Below, piece by piece: positions 1 to 6,122 of a stretch of DNA of 9,139 nucleotides. Below the pieces are notes generated by a model, which made no database searches, had not been told where the DNA came from, and was given only the letters and a program-made list of their open reading frames with translations. The stretch covers positions 1-9,139 of the forward strand of contig QHXE01000463.1 of NCBI GenBank assembly GCA_003222835.1, written 5' to 3'. Numbering within the stretch: position 1 is the first letter of the stretch; each line of letters begins with the position of its first letter. A program made the position numbers and the translations under genes. The stretch comes from Acidobacteriota bacterium (GTDB taxonomy: Bacteria; Acidobacteriota; Blastocatellia; Pyrinomonadales; Pyrinomonadaceae).

Positions 1-552
1 AATGAAGTTCTGCGACTTCACACCGTAAGCTGGACCTGGAAAGCTGATTCGGAAAATAAGAAGCAACTCGGTTTGATTGCTCAGGAAGTCCGCCCCTTAC
101 TACCTGAACTGATCTTAGAAGGTAGGGACAAAGACCACCTCTTGAGCATGAACTATCTCGGCCTGTTGCCGATCATGATCAAAGCGATCCAGGAACAACA
201 AGCAACCATCAATGAGCTAAGAAATGAGATCGTCGCTCAACAAAACCGCAGTGCGCCTCTAAAGCCTGCGGCATCGCGGGCCGAATCAACCGAAATGGTC
301 CATAGCCTTAACGGCAATGTCGTCACCGACGAAAAGGGCGAGGCGATCGTTTTCTTGCCAAGGGATTTTGAAACGAGTCACCGCGATTTCCGTTATCAAC
401 TCACGGTCATCGGGCAATTCGCGCAGGCGATTGTGTCCCGGGAAATTAAGGACAACTGTTTCGTCGTCAAGACCGACAAGCCAAACGTCAAAGTCTCTTG
501 GCAAGTCACGGGCAGCCGTCACGATCTATTTGCTAACGCCAATCGCGAATGA
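1..552 (+). CDS. Tail-fibre-like protein, S74 intramolecular chaperone domain (partial, 3' end)
   Basis: The frame is open from base 1, so the start lies outside the window; 183 codons are visible. The first visible residues read NEVLRLHTVSWTWK, then LGLIAQEVRPLLPEL and MNYLGLLPIMIKAIQEQQ, which is the end of a Peptidase_S74 (intramolecular chaperone autoprocessing) domain and its trailing helix. These domains trimerise, help a beta-rich stalk to fold and cut themselves off at a Ser/Lys site located upstream of this window. A short coiled coil (IKAIQEQQATINELRNEIVAQQN region, about residues 60-82) follows. The last ~85 residues (GNVVTDEKGEAIVFLP, DFRYQLTVIGQFAQAI, KTDKPNVKVSWQVTG) match a C-terminal beta module I know from acidobacterial and cyanobacterial secreted proteins. 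That module normally runs on past the NANR motif, but here the stop follows at once. Function is inferred; the role is probably surface or secreted fibre. Confidence 0.75.
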   Translation, partial: NEVLRLHTVSWTWKADSENKKQLGLIAQEVRPLLPELILEGRDKDHLLSMNYLGLLPIMIKAIQEQQATINELRNEIVAQQNRSAPLKPAASRAESTEMVHSLNGNVVTDEKGEAIVFLPRDFETSHRDFRYQLTVIGQFAQAIVSREIKDNCFVVKTDKPNVKVSWQVTGSRHDLFANANRE

Positions 553-1925
553 AACAGACGATGAAGATGTGGCCTGCAAAATTTCATCGAGGCGTGAACG
601 ATCAGAGGTTGAGCCTGTCGTTCTTGAGATATTGGGCCGCGCTGCTACTCAATTGCTCCATCCTTTTCAACGTCTTCGCGCAGTCAAGCGGCGGCAGTTA
701 TCAACTCACGAACTCAGTGATCGCGGGCGGGGGCGGAACCAGCCAGGGCACGAGCAATGGCCTGGCTCAGGACAGCACCATCGGCGAGCACGCCGCAGGC
801 ACCCTGCTTCGCAATCCTCCTTTTTCCCTAACGAGCGGCTACGGGGCCGCGAACCTGGGCCTGACACCGACCGCCGCGCCCGGATCAATCAGCGGCAGAA
901 TAACTACTTCTGACGGCTCACCACTCGACGGCGTCGTCGTGCAACTCAGCGGCGCGACATCACGAAGCGCAATCACTGACGCGAGCGGCAATTATCATTT
1001 CGATGATGTCGAGACCAATGGCTTCTACACCGTGACGCCTGCGCGCGCGAACTTCACGTTCACACCGGCAAATCGCAGTTTCAGTTTGCTCGGCTTGCAC
1101 ACGGAAGCCTCCTTTGCCGCGTCGGTGAACGGCGCTCACCTAAATCCGCTCGATACGGCTGGGTACTTTGTCAGGCAACATTATCTGGATTTTCTCACTC
1201 GTGAGCCGGATGGCCAGGGTTTCAATTTCTGGGTCAACAACATCGAATCGTGCGGCAACGATCAGAATTGTCGCGAGGGCCAACGCATCAACACTTCGGC
1301 GGCTTTCTTCCTCTCAATCGAGTTTCAGCAGACGGGTTATCTGATCTATCGAACTTACCTGGCCGCCTACGGCGACATGCCGAGCGCTCCGGTTCCGATC
1401 AGGTTCAGCGAGTTCCTGCCCGATACGCAGCAGATAGGACAGGGAGTCGTTGTTGGCCAGAGTGGTTGGGAGCAGGCTTTGGAAACGAACAAGCGGAACT
1501 TCATGACGAACTTTGTGCAGCGCTCGCGCTTTACGTTAATCTATCCGGCCTCGATGAGCGCGCAGCAGTTTGTCGATGCGCTTCATACGAACGCCGGACT
1601 AGTTCCGTCGTCCGCCCCAAACCGCCCAGTCGCAATTAGCGAGTTCAATTCAACCACACCTTCAGACCCGGCGGCCCGCGCTCGCGCCTTGCGCGACGTA
1701 GCTGAAGACCCAATGCTCACCCAGCAGGAATTCAATCGCGCCTTCGTGTTGATGGAGTACTTCGGCTACTTGCGCCGCAATCCAAACAATGCGCCCGATT
1801 CGGATTTTTCAGGTTACAACTTCTGGCTGGGGAAGTTGAATCAATTTGGCGGGAACTATCAAAGCGCCGAAATGGTGAAGGCGTTTATTGTCTCAACAGA
1901 ATATCGGCAGCGGTTTGGACCGTGA
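549..1925 (+). CDS. Secreted protein with carboxypeptidase-regulatory-like domain and DUF4214 region
   Basis: 458 residues. The start overlaps the preceding stop as ATGA, which suggests translational coupling; no Shine-Dalgarno is visible. A basic N-terminus is followed by a hydrophobic stretch (about 28-44, YWAALLLNCSILFNVFA), a likely Sec signal peptide cut near residue 44-46. Residues ~46-102 (GGSYQLTNSVIAGGGGTSQG, TIGEHAAGT, FSLTSGYGA) form a Gly-rich segment often found at the front of acidobacterial exported proteins. Residues ~111-192 (GSISGRITTSDGSPLDGVVVQLSG, ITDASGNYHFDDV) are a beta-sandwich of the carboxypeptidase regulatory-like type. Residues ~204-458 have two DUF4214-like units, FVRQHYLDFLTREPDGQGFNFW and LMEYFGYLRRNPNNAPDSDFSGYNFW. 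The biochemical role of DUF4214 is not established; an extracellular structural or binding role is inference. Codons 5 and 7 are alternative ATG starts. Confidence 0.85.
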   Translation: MKQTMKMWPAKFHRGVNDQRLSLSFLRYWAALLLNCSILFNVFAQSSGGSYQLTNSVIAGGGGTSQGTSNGLAQDSTIGEHAAGTLLRNPPFSLTSGYGAANLGLTPTAAPGSISGRITTSDGSPLDGVVVQLSGATSRSAITDASGNYHFDDVETNGFYTVTPARANFTFTPANRSFSLLGLHTEASFAASVNGAHLNPLDTAGYFVRQHYLDFLTREPDGQGFNFWVNNIESCGNDQNCREGQRINTSAAFFLSIEFQQTGYLIYRTYLAAYGDMPSAPVPIRFSEFLPDTQQIGQGVVVGQSGWEQALETNKRNFMTNFVQRSRFTLIYPASMSAQQFVDALHTNAGLVPSSAPNRPVAISEFNSTTPSDPAARARALRDVAEDPMLTQQEFNRAFVLMEYFGYLRRNPNNAPDSDFSGYNFWLGKLNQFGGNYQSAEMVKAFIVSTEYRQRFGP

Positions 1926-1996
1926 GTTACTATTCTTTCAACTTCGCACAGCGGATATTGAAAAGATGAAGAGGTAGTCTTGGTTCCTGTCAGCTA

Positions 1997-2032
1997 AGCC
2001 CTCACCCAAACCCTCTCCAGAGGGGGAGGGCT
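1997..2032. repeat. REP-like GC hairpin element
   Basis: The sequence contains the C-rich run CCCTCACCCAAACCCTCTCC followed by AGAGGGGGAGGGCT. Outer arms AGCCCTC (1997-2003) and GAGGGCT (2026-2032) are perfect complements, and inner CCCTCT/AGAGGG can also pair. This resembles the dispersed 'ccctcaccc...gggtgaggg' repeats found in intergenic DNA of many bacteria. On the minus strand it shares about 16 of 20 bases with the end of the TPR gene (4530-4549). It lies ~70 bp after the DUF4214 gene and could also act as a transcription stop, although no T run follows. Confidence 0.6.
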
Positions 2033-2054
2033 ACGGATAAATTCTTGCAACACC

Positions 2055-2100
2055 GCTGACGCGAAAATCGTTGACACTCGTTCTTTTCGCGTGTTAGCGT
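2055..2100 (+). promoter_or_regulatory. Candidate sigma-70-type promoter within an inverted repeat
   Basis: A perfect -35 box TTGACA (2071-2076) is followed after 18 bp by TAGCGT (2095-2100), with TG at 2092-2093 giving an extended -10. It is the only convincing -35 in the 286-bp gap and points at the TPR gene 112 bp downstream. ACGCGAAAA (2059-2067) and TTTTCGCGT (2084-2092) are perfect 9-bp complementary arms flanking the TTGACA, with outer GCT/AGC also able to pair. The -10 is weak, so the call is tentative. Confidence 0.45.
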
Positions 2101-2106
2101 AGAGGG

Positions 2107-2141
2107 GCCGTCAAGCTCCAAGACGGCTTTCAGCATGCTGA
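2107..2141. promoter_or_regulatory. Leader hairpin and 12-bp palindrome upstream of the TPR gene
   Basis: GCCGTC (2107-2112) pairs with GACGGC (2122-2127) across a 9-nt loop and is followed by TTT. Immediately after it is a perfect palindrome TCAGCATGCTGA (2130-2141). Both fall in the predicted untranslated leader of the TPR gene. They could attenuate transcription or bind a protein; nothing in the sequence decides this. The rest of the gap (2142-2211) shows no recognisable feature and no Shine-Dalgarno before the ATG. Confidence 0.3.
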
Positions 2142-2211
2142 GCCCGATACTCCTCAAACGCGTTAAGCATCTGACCTCGTCCTAATTATTTCCAGTCCTA
2201 GATTCGTAAAC

Positions 2212-4551
2212 ATGGCGTTCGACAAGGCAAAGACTCTGCGTGCGGCCGAGAAATATCTCGAAGTGGGTAAGATTCCGGCTGCAATCAAAGAATACTGCAA
2301 GATCGTCGAGAGTGAGCCTGAGGATTTCACCACGCTCAACATGCTGGGCGATCTGTATGCGCGTGTCGGCGATCAGACGGCGGCGATTTCCTGTTTCCGT
2401 CATATTGCTGAGCACTATCGCGAACAGGATTTCATCTTGAAGGCGATCGCGATGTACAAGAAGGTCGATCGTCTGCAGCCGCACGATACCGAAATTGCGA
2501 CCAAACTCGCCGACTTGTATGCGAGTCAGGATTTGGTGGTTGAAGCGCGCGCGCATTATCTCTTCGTAGCAGAGGCGCACGGTAAAGCCGGCGCGACCCA
2601 GCAAGGTTTGGAAGTCCTGCGAAAAATAGCCGATCTCGATCCGCCCAACACTGAGATTCGAACCAAGCTCGCCGAAGGCTATCTGAGAGAGGGCATGAAT
2701 GCGGACGCGGCGGTCTGCTTTACCGAAGCAGGTCAGCATCTGTTGGCGCGCGGCGCCTGCGATGAAGCGCTGGAAGTATTCGCAAAAGCCATTCACATTA
2801 ATCCGGCCGATCACGGAACGCTGAAAGGTCTGCTCGCCGCGCACAGTGCGCGCGGCACTGCCGATGAAGCTGCCGAGATGATCGAACGAGCTGCCATAGA
2901 TAGACCCGACGACATCGAGTTGTTATCGATGCTGGCGAGCGCCCACGTTGAGTCAGAAGATCCGGCTAAGGCCGAAGCAACGACCGCCGCGCTGGTCGTC
3001 AAGGAGTCGTCAAACTACCTCCGCTACGTCGATGTTGCCCGACTATATTTGAGGTGCGACCGCGTCGACGATGCGGTTCGCGTGGTCGGCTTTATCGCTG
3101 AGCAGATGCTTGCCGAACGCGAAGACAATCAATTGCTCGAACTGGTGAACGAGCTGCTCGCCTGCGACTCCGACAACGTTCAGGCTTTGCGTTTGCTTGT
3201 GCGCGCACATTGGTGGCAACGTGATACCGAGAAACTGAAAGCCGCACTGGAAAGACTGGCCGATGCCGCTGAGGCCGCGGGTCTCGAAAAGGATGAGCGA
3301 TATGCCCTGACGCAATTGACGCGATTGGCTCCTGACCAGGCTCACCACGTTGAGCGCCTAAGAGAGCTTGGCGGCGCCGAAGAAGATGCCATGACCGAAG
3401 CGTTTCCTGAGGGGGCTCCGCCCGCATTTGATTCCTTCGCTGAGCCGATCGCGGATGCAGTTTCTGAGACGGAAGAGTTTATTGTCGGGTCGACGACGGC
3501 CTCTGTTCCCAACGGAGAATTTGAATTCGAATGGAATACGGGAACCGAAGTTCCGGAACAATGGAACCAGCCGGACGGTGAAATCTCAGTCGAGCAAGGT
3601 TTCGCTTTTGAAGCTGTCGTCGCCGAAGAACTGGCATCGAGCCCGGACGAGGTGGTTCTTTCCGGCTCCGACGAATCAGATGCAGATTCCGATACGCAGT
3701 CGCGTAACGCTTCCATCCGCGCCCAGGAACTCGAGAGCGTAGATTTCTACATTGCTCAGGGCTATGTTGACATCGCGCTGGACACGTTGGATTTGCTCGA
3801 GAAACAATTTGGCTCGCACCTCGATATCGATCTTCGCCGGCAGCAGCTTCAGAGCACAACGCCCCAACCTCAAGCTGGTGAGCTGGAATTTGCCTTTGAG
3901 GGCGACCCGTTCCTTCAGCCAGAAGAGCCAAACCCATCTCCCGCTGTGATCTCGATGCCCGAAGTCGAAGGCAGAAACCCGACCGTCAGGGAGGGTGTAG
4001 AGTCAACGCCAAACAGTCAGCAAACTTCGGTAGGCATCGATCCCGGACTGGCAGAGATCTTCGAGGAATATCGTGTCGCTGCCGAGGGCGAAGACGACGC
4101 AGCCGGCAATGGAGATTTTGAAACCCATTACAATCTGGGTCTGGCTTATCAGGAAATGGAATTGTTTGAAGAAGCCCTCGAGGAGTTTCAAGTCGCCGTG
4201 CGTCTAGTTGCGCCAGGCGACGGCACGTCGCGATACTTGCATTGCTGCAACCTTCTGGGACATTGTTTCATGCAGAAGGGCGTGCCAGGGTTGGCCATCA
4301 AATGGTTTGATAAAGGATTGACCCTTCCCGATGCGTCCGAAGATCAGCGTCAGGCTTTTCGATACGAGCTGGGCGCGGCGTACGAGCAGGCCGGTGATCT
4401 CAATCGGGCCATCGATCTCTTTACTGAAGTTTACGGAATCAACGTATCATATCGCGGTGTTAACGAACGGTTGCGAGAGTTGCAAGCCCGTCTCAGCGGA
4501 AATGGAAATGACGCCATCTCGCCTTGGGAGAAGGCCGGGGTGAGGGCGTAG
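2212..4551 (+). CDS. Large tetratricopeptide repeat protein
   Basis: 779 residues, no signal peptide and no membrane segment, so probably cytoplasmic. Residues ~8-375 are a run of degenerate TPRs (AAEKYLEVGKIPAAIKEYCK, LGDLYARVGDQTAAISCF, LADLYASQDLVVEARAHY, LAEGYLREGMNADAAVCF). Residues ~390-500 are an acidic, Glu/Asp/Ser-rich linker. A short helical unit follows at ~505-550 (LESVDFYIAQGYVDIALDTL), then a second linker. Residues ~608-762 form a conserved C-terminal TPR module (IDPGLAEIFEEYR, THYNLGLAYQEMELFEEALEEF, CNLLGHCFMQKG, YELGAAYEQAGDLNRAIDLF) that I recognise from deltaproteobacterial and acidobacterial TPR proteins of unknown function. The last ten residues, SPWEKAGVRA, are encoded by a REP-like sequence. 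It is probably a scaffold for protein-protein contacts; no partner can be named from this window. The start ATG has no clear ribosome binding site, but MAFDKAKTLRAAEKY is a typical N-terminus for this family. Confidence 0.85.
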   Translation: MAFDKAKTLRAAEKYLEVGKIPAAIKEYCKIVESEPEDFTTLNMLGDLYARVGDQTAAISCFRHIAEHYREQDFILKAIAMYKKVDRLQPHDTEIATKLADLYASQDLVVEARAHYLFVAEAHGKAGATQQGLEVLRKIADLDPPNTEIRTKLAEGYLREGMNADAAVCFTEAGQHLLARGACDEALEVFAKAIHINPADHGTLKGLLAAHSARGTADEAAEMIERAAIDRPDDIELLSMLASAHVESEDPAKAEATTAALVVKESSNYLRYVDVARLYLRCDRVDDAVRVVGFIAEQMLAEREDNQLLELVNELLACDSDNVQALRLLVRAHWWQRDTEKLKAALERLADAAEAAGLEKDERYALTQLTRLAPDQAHHVERLRELGGAEEDAMTEAFPEGAPPAFDSFAEPIADAVSETEEFIVGSTTASVPNGEFEFEWNTGTEVPEQWNQPDGEISVEQGFAFEAVVAEELASSPDEVVLSGSDESDADSDTQSRNASIRAQELESVDFYIAQGYVDIALDTLDLLEKQFGSHLDIDLRRQQLQSTTPQPQAGELEFAFEGDPFLQPEEPNPSPAVISMPEVEGRNPTVREGVESTPNSQQTSVGIDPGLAEIFEEYRVAAEGEDDAAGNGDFETHYNLGLAYQEMELFEEALEEFQVAVRLVAPGDGTSRYLHCCNLLGHCFMQKGVPGLAIKWFDKGLTLPDASEDQRQAFRYELGAAYEQAGDLNRAIDLFTEVYGINVSYRGVNERLRELQARLSGNGNDAISPWEKAGVRA
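4517..4551 (+). repeat. REP-like fragment forming the 3' end of the TPR gene
   Basis: The sequence from TCTCGCCTTGGGAG through GGCCGGGGTGAGGGCGTAG has the look of one arm of the dispersed GC-rich repeat seen at 1997-2032 in the opposite orientation; GAGA.GG...GGGTGAGGGC is shared. It encodes SPWEKAGVRA and supplies the TAG stop of the TPR gene. Confidence 0.5.
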
Positions 4552-4596
4552 CGAAAGCCAAAGTGAGAGACATTTTCTTGGCGGTCATCGCTTGAA

Positions 4597-4625
4597 CTGA
4601 CTTTCAATCCCCGTTCTTGTAGTAT
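4597..4625 (+). promoter_or_regulatory. Candidate promoter for the membrane protein-thiE genes
   Basis: CTGACT (4597-4602) and TAGTAT (4620-4625) are separated by 17 bp; each matches the sigma-70 consensus at four of six positions. It lies 65 bp before the ATG at 4690, in the only gap between the TPR gene and the thi region. Confidence 0.35.
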
Positions 4626-4689
4626 TAACAAAATTAGCGCGCGCCGGCCACAACCGATAGCGCGAGCAGATTTGTTTCCGAGGTGGTTC

Positions 4690-5094
4690 ATGTCTTCGCG
4701 ACTGTCGGTAATTTTCTATATTCTCGTGTGCATTGAACTTGGCTTGGCGTTGGCCGTGCTGCCCTGGATTCCTTACGGCTGGTTGGGGCTGAGTCTGAGT
4801 GATTGGAGCAGTAATTACTTTCTAGTGCTCGCTGCGCGCAAGACGGGACACTATGGGTTGCAGAGTTTCGTGGCCTCGGGTTGGGTGCGCGGCGCCGTCT
4901 CAGGAGTTGGGCTGCTAAATCTCGCGATGGGAATTTGGCAGTTGATCCATTTTCGCGAGACGGTGGCGGCGCTGGACTCAGAACATGCTTCTATGAAAAG
5001 CTCGCGCGGAAAGTCCGCTCCACGCGCAACCGTCAATGAGTCTCAACCTGTCAAAGCCGATCCTTTATCTGATTACCCCCGGCGCAACCGCTGA
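4690..5094 (+). CDS. Small membrane protein of unknown function
   Basis: 134 residues. I chose the ATG at 4690 because GAGG (4680-4683) lies 6 nt upstream of it; an in-frame TTG at 4672 would add six residues. There are two clear hydrophobic segments, about residues 6-26 (SVIFYILVCIELGLALAVLPW) and 68-88 (GAVSGVGLLNLAMGIWQLIHF), with a polar loop between them containing NYFL and ARKTGHYGLQSFVASGWVRG. The tail (~90-134) is polar and basic with no predicted structure. The WVRGAVSGVGLLNL segment recalls a small inner-membrane protein conserved in Acidobacteriota near thiamine and housekeeping genes; its function is unknown. The 3' end overlaps the thiE start by 59 bp, so the two are probably co-transcribed. 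The tail may be less constrained where it overlaps thiE. Confidence 0.7.
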   Translation: MSSRLSVIFYILVCIELGLALAVLPWIPYGWLGLSLSDWSSNYFLVLAARKTGHYGLQSFVASGWVRGAVSGVGLLNLAMGIWQLIHFRETVAALDSEHASMKSSRGKSAPRATVNESQPVKADPLSDYPRRNR

Positions 5095-5634
5095 AACCAC
5101 GACGCCCTCGAGCGAAGAGTTTCAGGAGATCCTGAATCAAGTCTCCGCTGCGGTCGCCGCCGGAATTCAACTCATTCAATTAAGAGAGAAGAATCTGGCC
5201 GCTCGCGTTCTCTTTGGACTTACGGAGCGGGTGATGGAGATCGTCCGCGGAACTTCGACGAAAGTGCTGATAAATGATCGTGCTGATATCGCTGCCGGAG
5301 CCGGAGCGGACGGCGTTCATCTTACTACGCGATCGCTCGAAGCAGAGGTTGTTAGGAAAACTTTCGGTCCGAACTTTCTAATCGGAGTCTCGACGCACTC
5401 ACATTTCGAAGCACGCAGCGCGCGAGATGCCGGCGCCGATTTTGCAGTGTTCGGCCCTGTCTTTCCAACTCAATCAAAGTACTGGCAATTGGCGGAGTCT
5501 CAAACGACAATGCCGGTGAATGTTTGCGGGCTGGCGCGAGCGGTGTCGCAGCGATTACTTTATTCAGCGAGCCAGAGACTTTGAAGACAAACGCTGAAAT
5601 TGTAAGAGAGCTTTTTACAGGAGTAGTGAGATAA
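5036..5634 (+). pseudogene. thiE: Thiamine phosphate synthase ThiE, disrupted by an out-of-frame internal deletion
   Basis: ThiE joins HMP-PP to the thiazole phosphate to make thiamine phosphate. The frame from ATG 5036 encodes the expected first ~148 residues: LYLITPG, GIQLIQLREKN, KVLINDRADIA, GADGVHL, LIGVSTHSHFEA and the loop FGPVFPTQSK. After K148 (5477-5479) this frame gives 34 unrelated residues and stops at 5584. The conserved C-terminus continues one frame back, from about 5479: VLAIGGVSNDNAGECLRAGA, SGVAAITLFSEPETL and a tail ending at TAA 5632-5634. The usual ~20 residues between the PTxSK loop and VLA.GG are absent in every frame. The simplest reading is a deletion of about 60-65 bp with length 1 modulo 3, between two halves that are otherwise intact. 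As read, the product lacks the second phosphate-binding GG and is unlikely to work. An assembly error is a real alternative. The start overlaps the upstream gene. Confidence 0.8.
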
Positions 5635-5672
5635 AAAACAAATTCACGAGTAGAATTCCCTGGCATGAAAAA

Positions 5673-6110
5673 ATGGAAAGGCCTCAAGAGCCAAAACTCG
5701 TTCCCATTACGCCTAGGATGTCACGCTTTGGGAAAGGGTTCATGCTGATTCCCACACCAAAATTGGTGGACTCTGTTATTCGCAAGGTTCCCAGAGGCAA
5801 ACTCATTACCATTGGCACGATCCGGAAAAAACTCGCTGTCGAACACGGTGCTGATGTTACTTGTCCGCTGACTACCGGCATCTTCATTCGCATCGTTGCT
5901 GAAGCCGCTGAAGAAGCGCGTGCGAAGGGTGGGAAACGCATTACGCCTTACTGGCGGGTCGTTCGCGACAACGGCGCATTGAATCCGAAGTTTCCCGGTG
6001 GTGTAAGCCAGCAAACACGTTACTTACGCGCCGAAGGTGTGGCTATTGCTCGCGATAGCAAAAGGCCGATCGTCAAAGAATTTGAGGAACGGCAGTGCTT
6101 TCTTAAGTAA
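5673..6110 (+). CDS. MGMT-family / alkyltransferase-like protein lacking the PCHR cysteine
   Basis: 145 residues. The core (LIPTPKLVDSVIRKVPRGKL, ITIGTIRKKLAVEHGADVTC, PLTTGIFIRIVAEAAEE, KRITPYWRVVRDNGALNPKF, PGGVSQQTRYLRAEGV) matches the DNA-binding domain of O6-alkylguanine-DNA alkyltransferases. Where active enzymes have PCHR with the alkyl-accepting cysteine, this one has PYWR (residues 92-95), so it should not transfer an alkyl group by the standard route. This suggests an ATL-type damage-recognition protein or an uncharacterised MGMT subfamily. Cys64, in TCPLTTG, is the main conserved-looking cysteine. The ~20 residues after the core (DSKRPIVKEFEERQCFLK) are polar and unrecognised. The ATG at 5673 has no good Shine-Dalgarno; another ATG at 5665 is in a different frame across an A6 run. 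It lies 38 bp after the thiE stop and 3-12 bp before thiD, so it is likely in the same transcript. Confidence 0.75.
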   Translation: MERPQEPKLVPITPRMSRFGKGFMLIPTPKLVDSVIRKVPRGKLITIGTIRKKLAVEHGADVTCPLTTGIFIRIVAEAAEEARAKGGKRITPYWRVVRDNGALNPKFPGGVSQQTRYLRAEGVAIARDSKRPIVKEFEERQCFLK

Positions 6111-6122
6111 GCGGTGTCGCTT

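Noticed and set aside
317..913. A second plus-strand frame running across the S74/DUF4214 junction, considered as a frameshifted extension of the S74 protein
   Set aside because: Past the NANR motif it gives ETDDEDVACKISSRRERSE, which does not resemble the usual continuation of the beta module, and the DUF4214 frame with its signal peptide explains the DNA better.
2182..2844. A 220-codon open frame on the minus strand opposite the TPR gene
   Set aside because: It has no recognisable domain, no ribosome binding site, and lies opposite a gene with clear TPR repeats; it is a codon-use shadow.
3479..3937. A 152-codon minus-strand open frame inside the TPR gene
   Set aside because: Arg/Pro-rich composition with no family resemblance, typical of an antisense shadow in GC-rich DNA.
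5479..5584. Novel 34-residue C-terminus of ThiE (YWQLAESQTT...)
   Set aside because: It is an out-of-frame reading of the true ThiE end, which is recognisable in the adjacent frame.
5665..5748. An ATG at 5665 (MKKWKGLK) before the MGMT-like gene, joined by a possible slip in the A6 run
   Set aside because: It is in another frame and runs to a stop within 28 codons; the ATG at 5673 gives the family-like sequence without any correction. A one-base error cannot be excluded.
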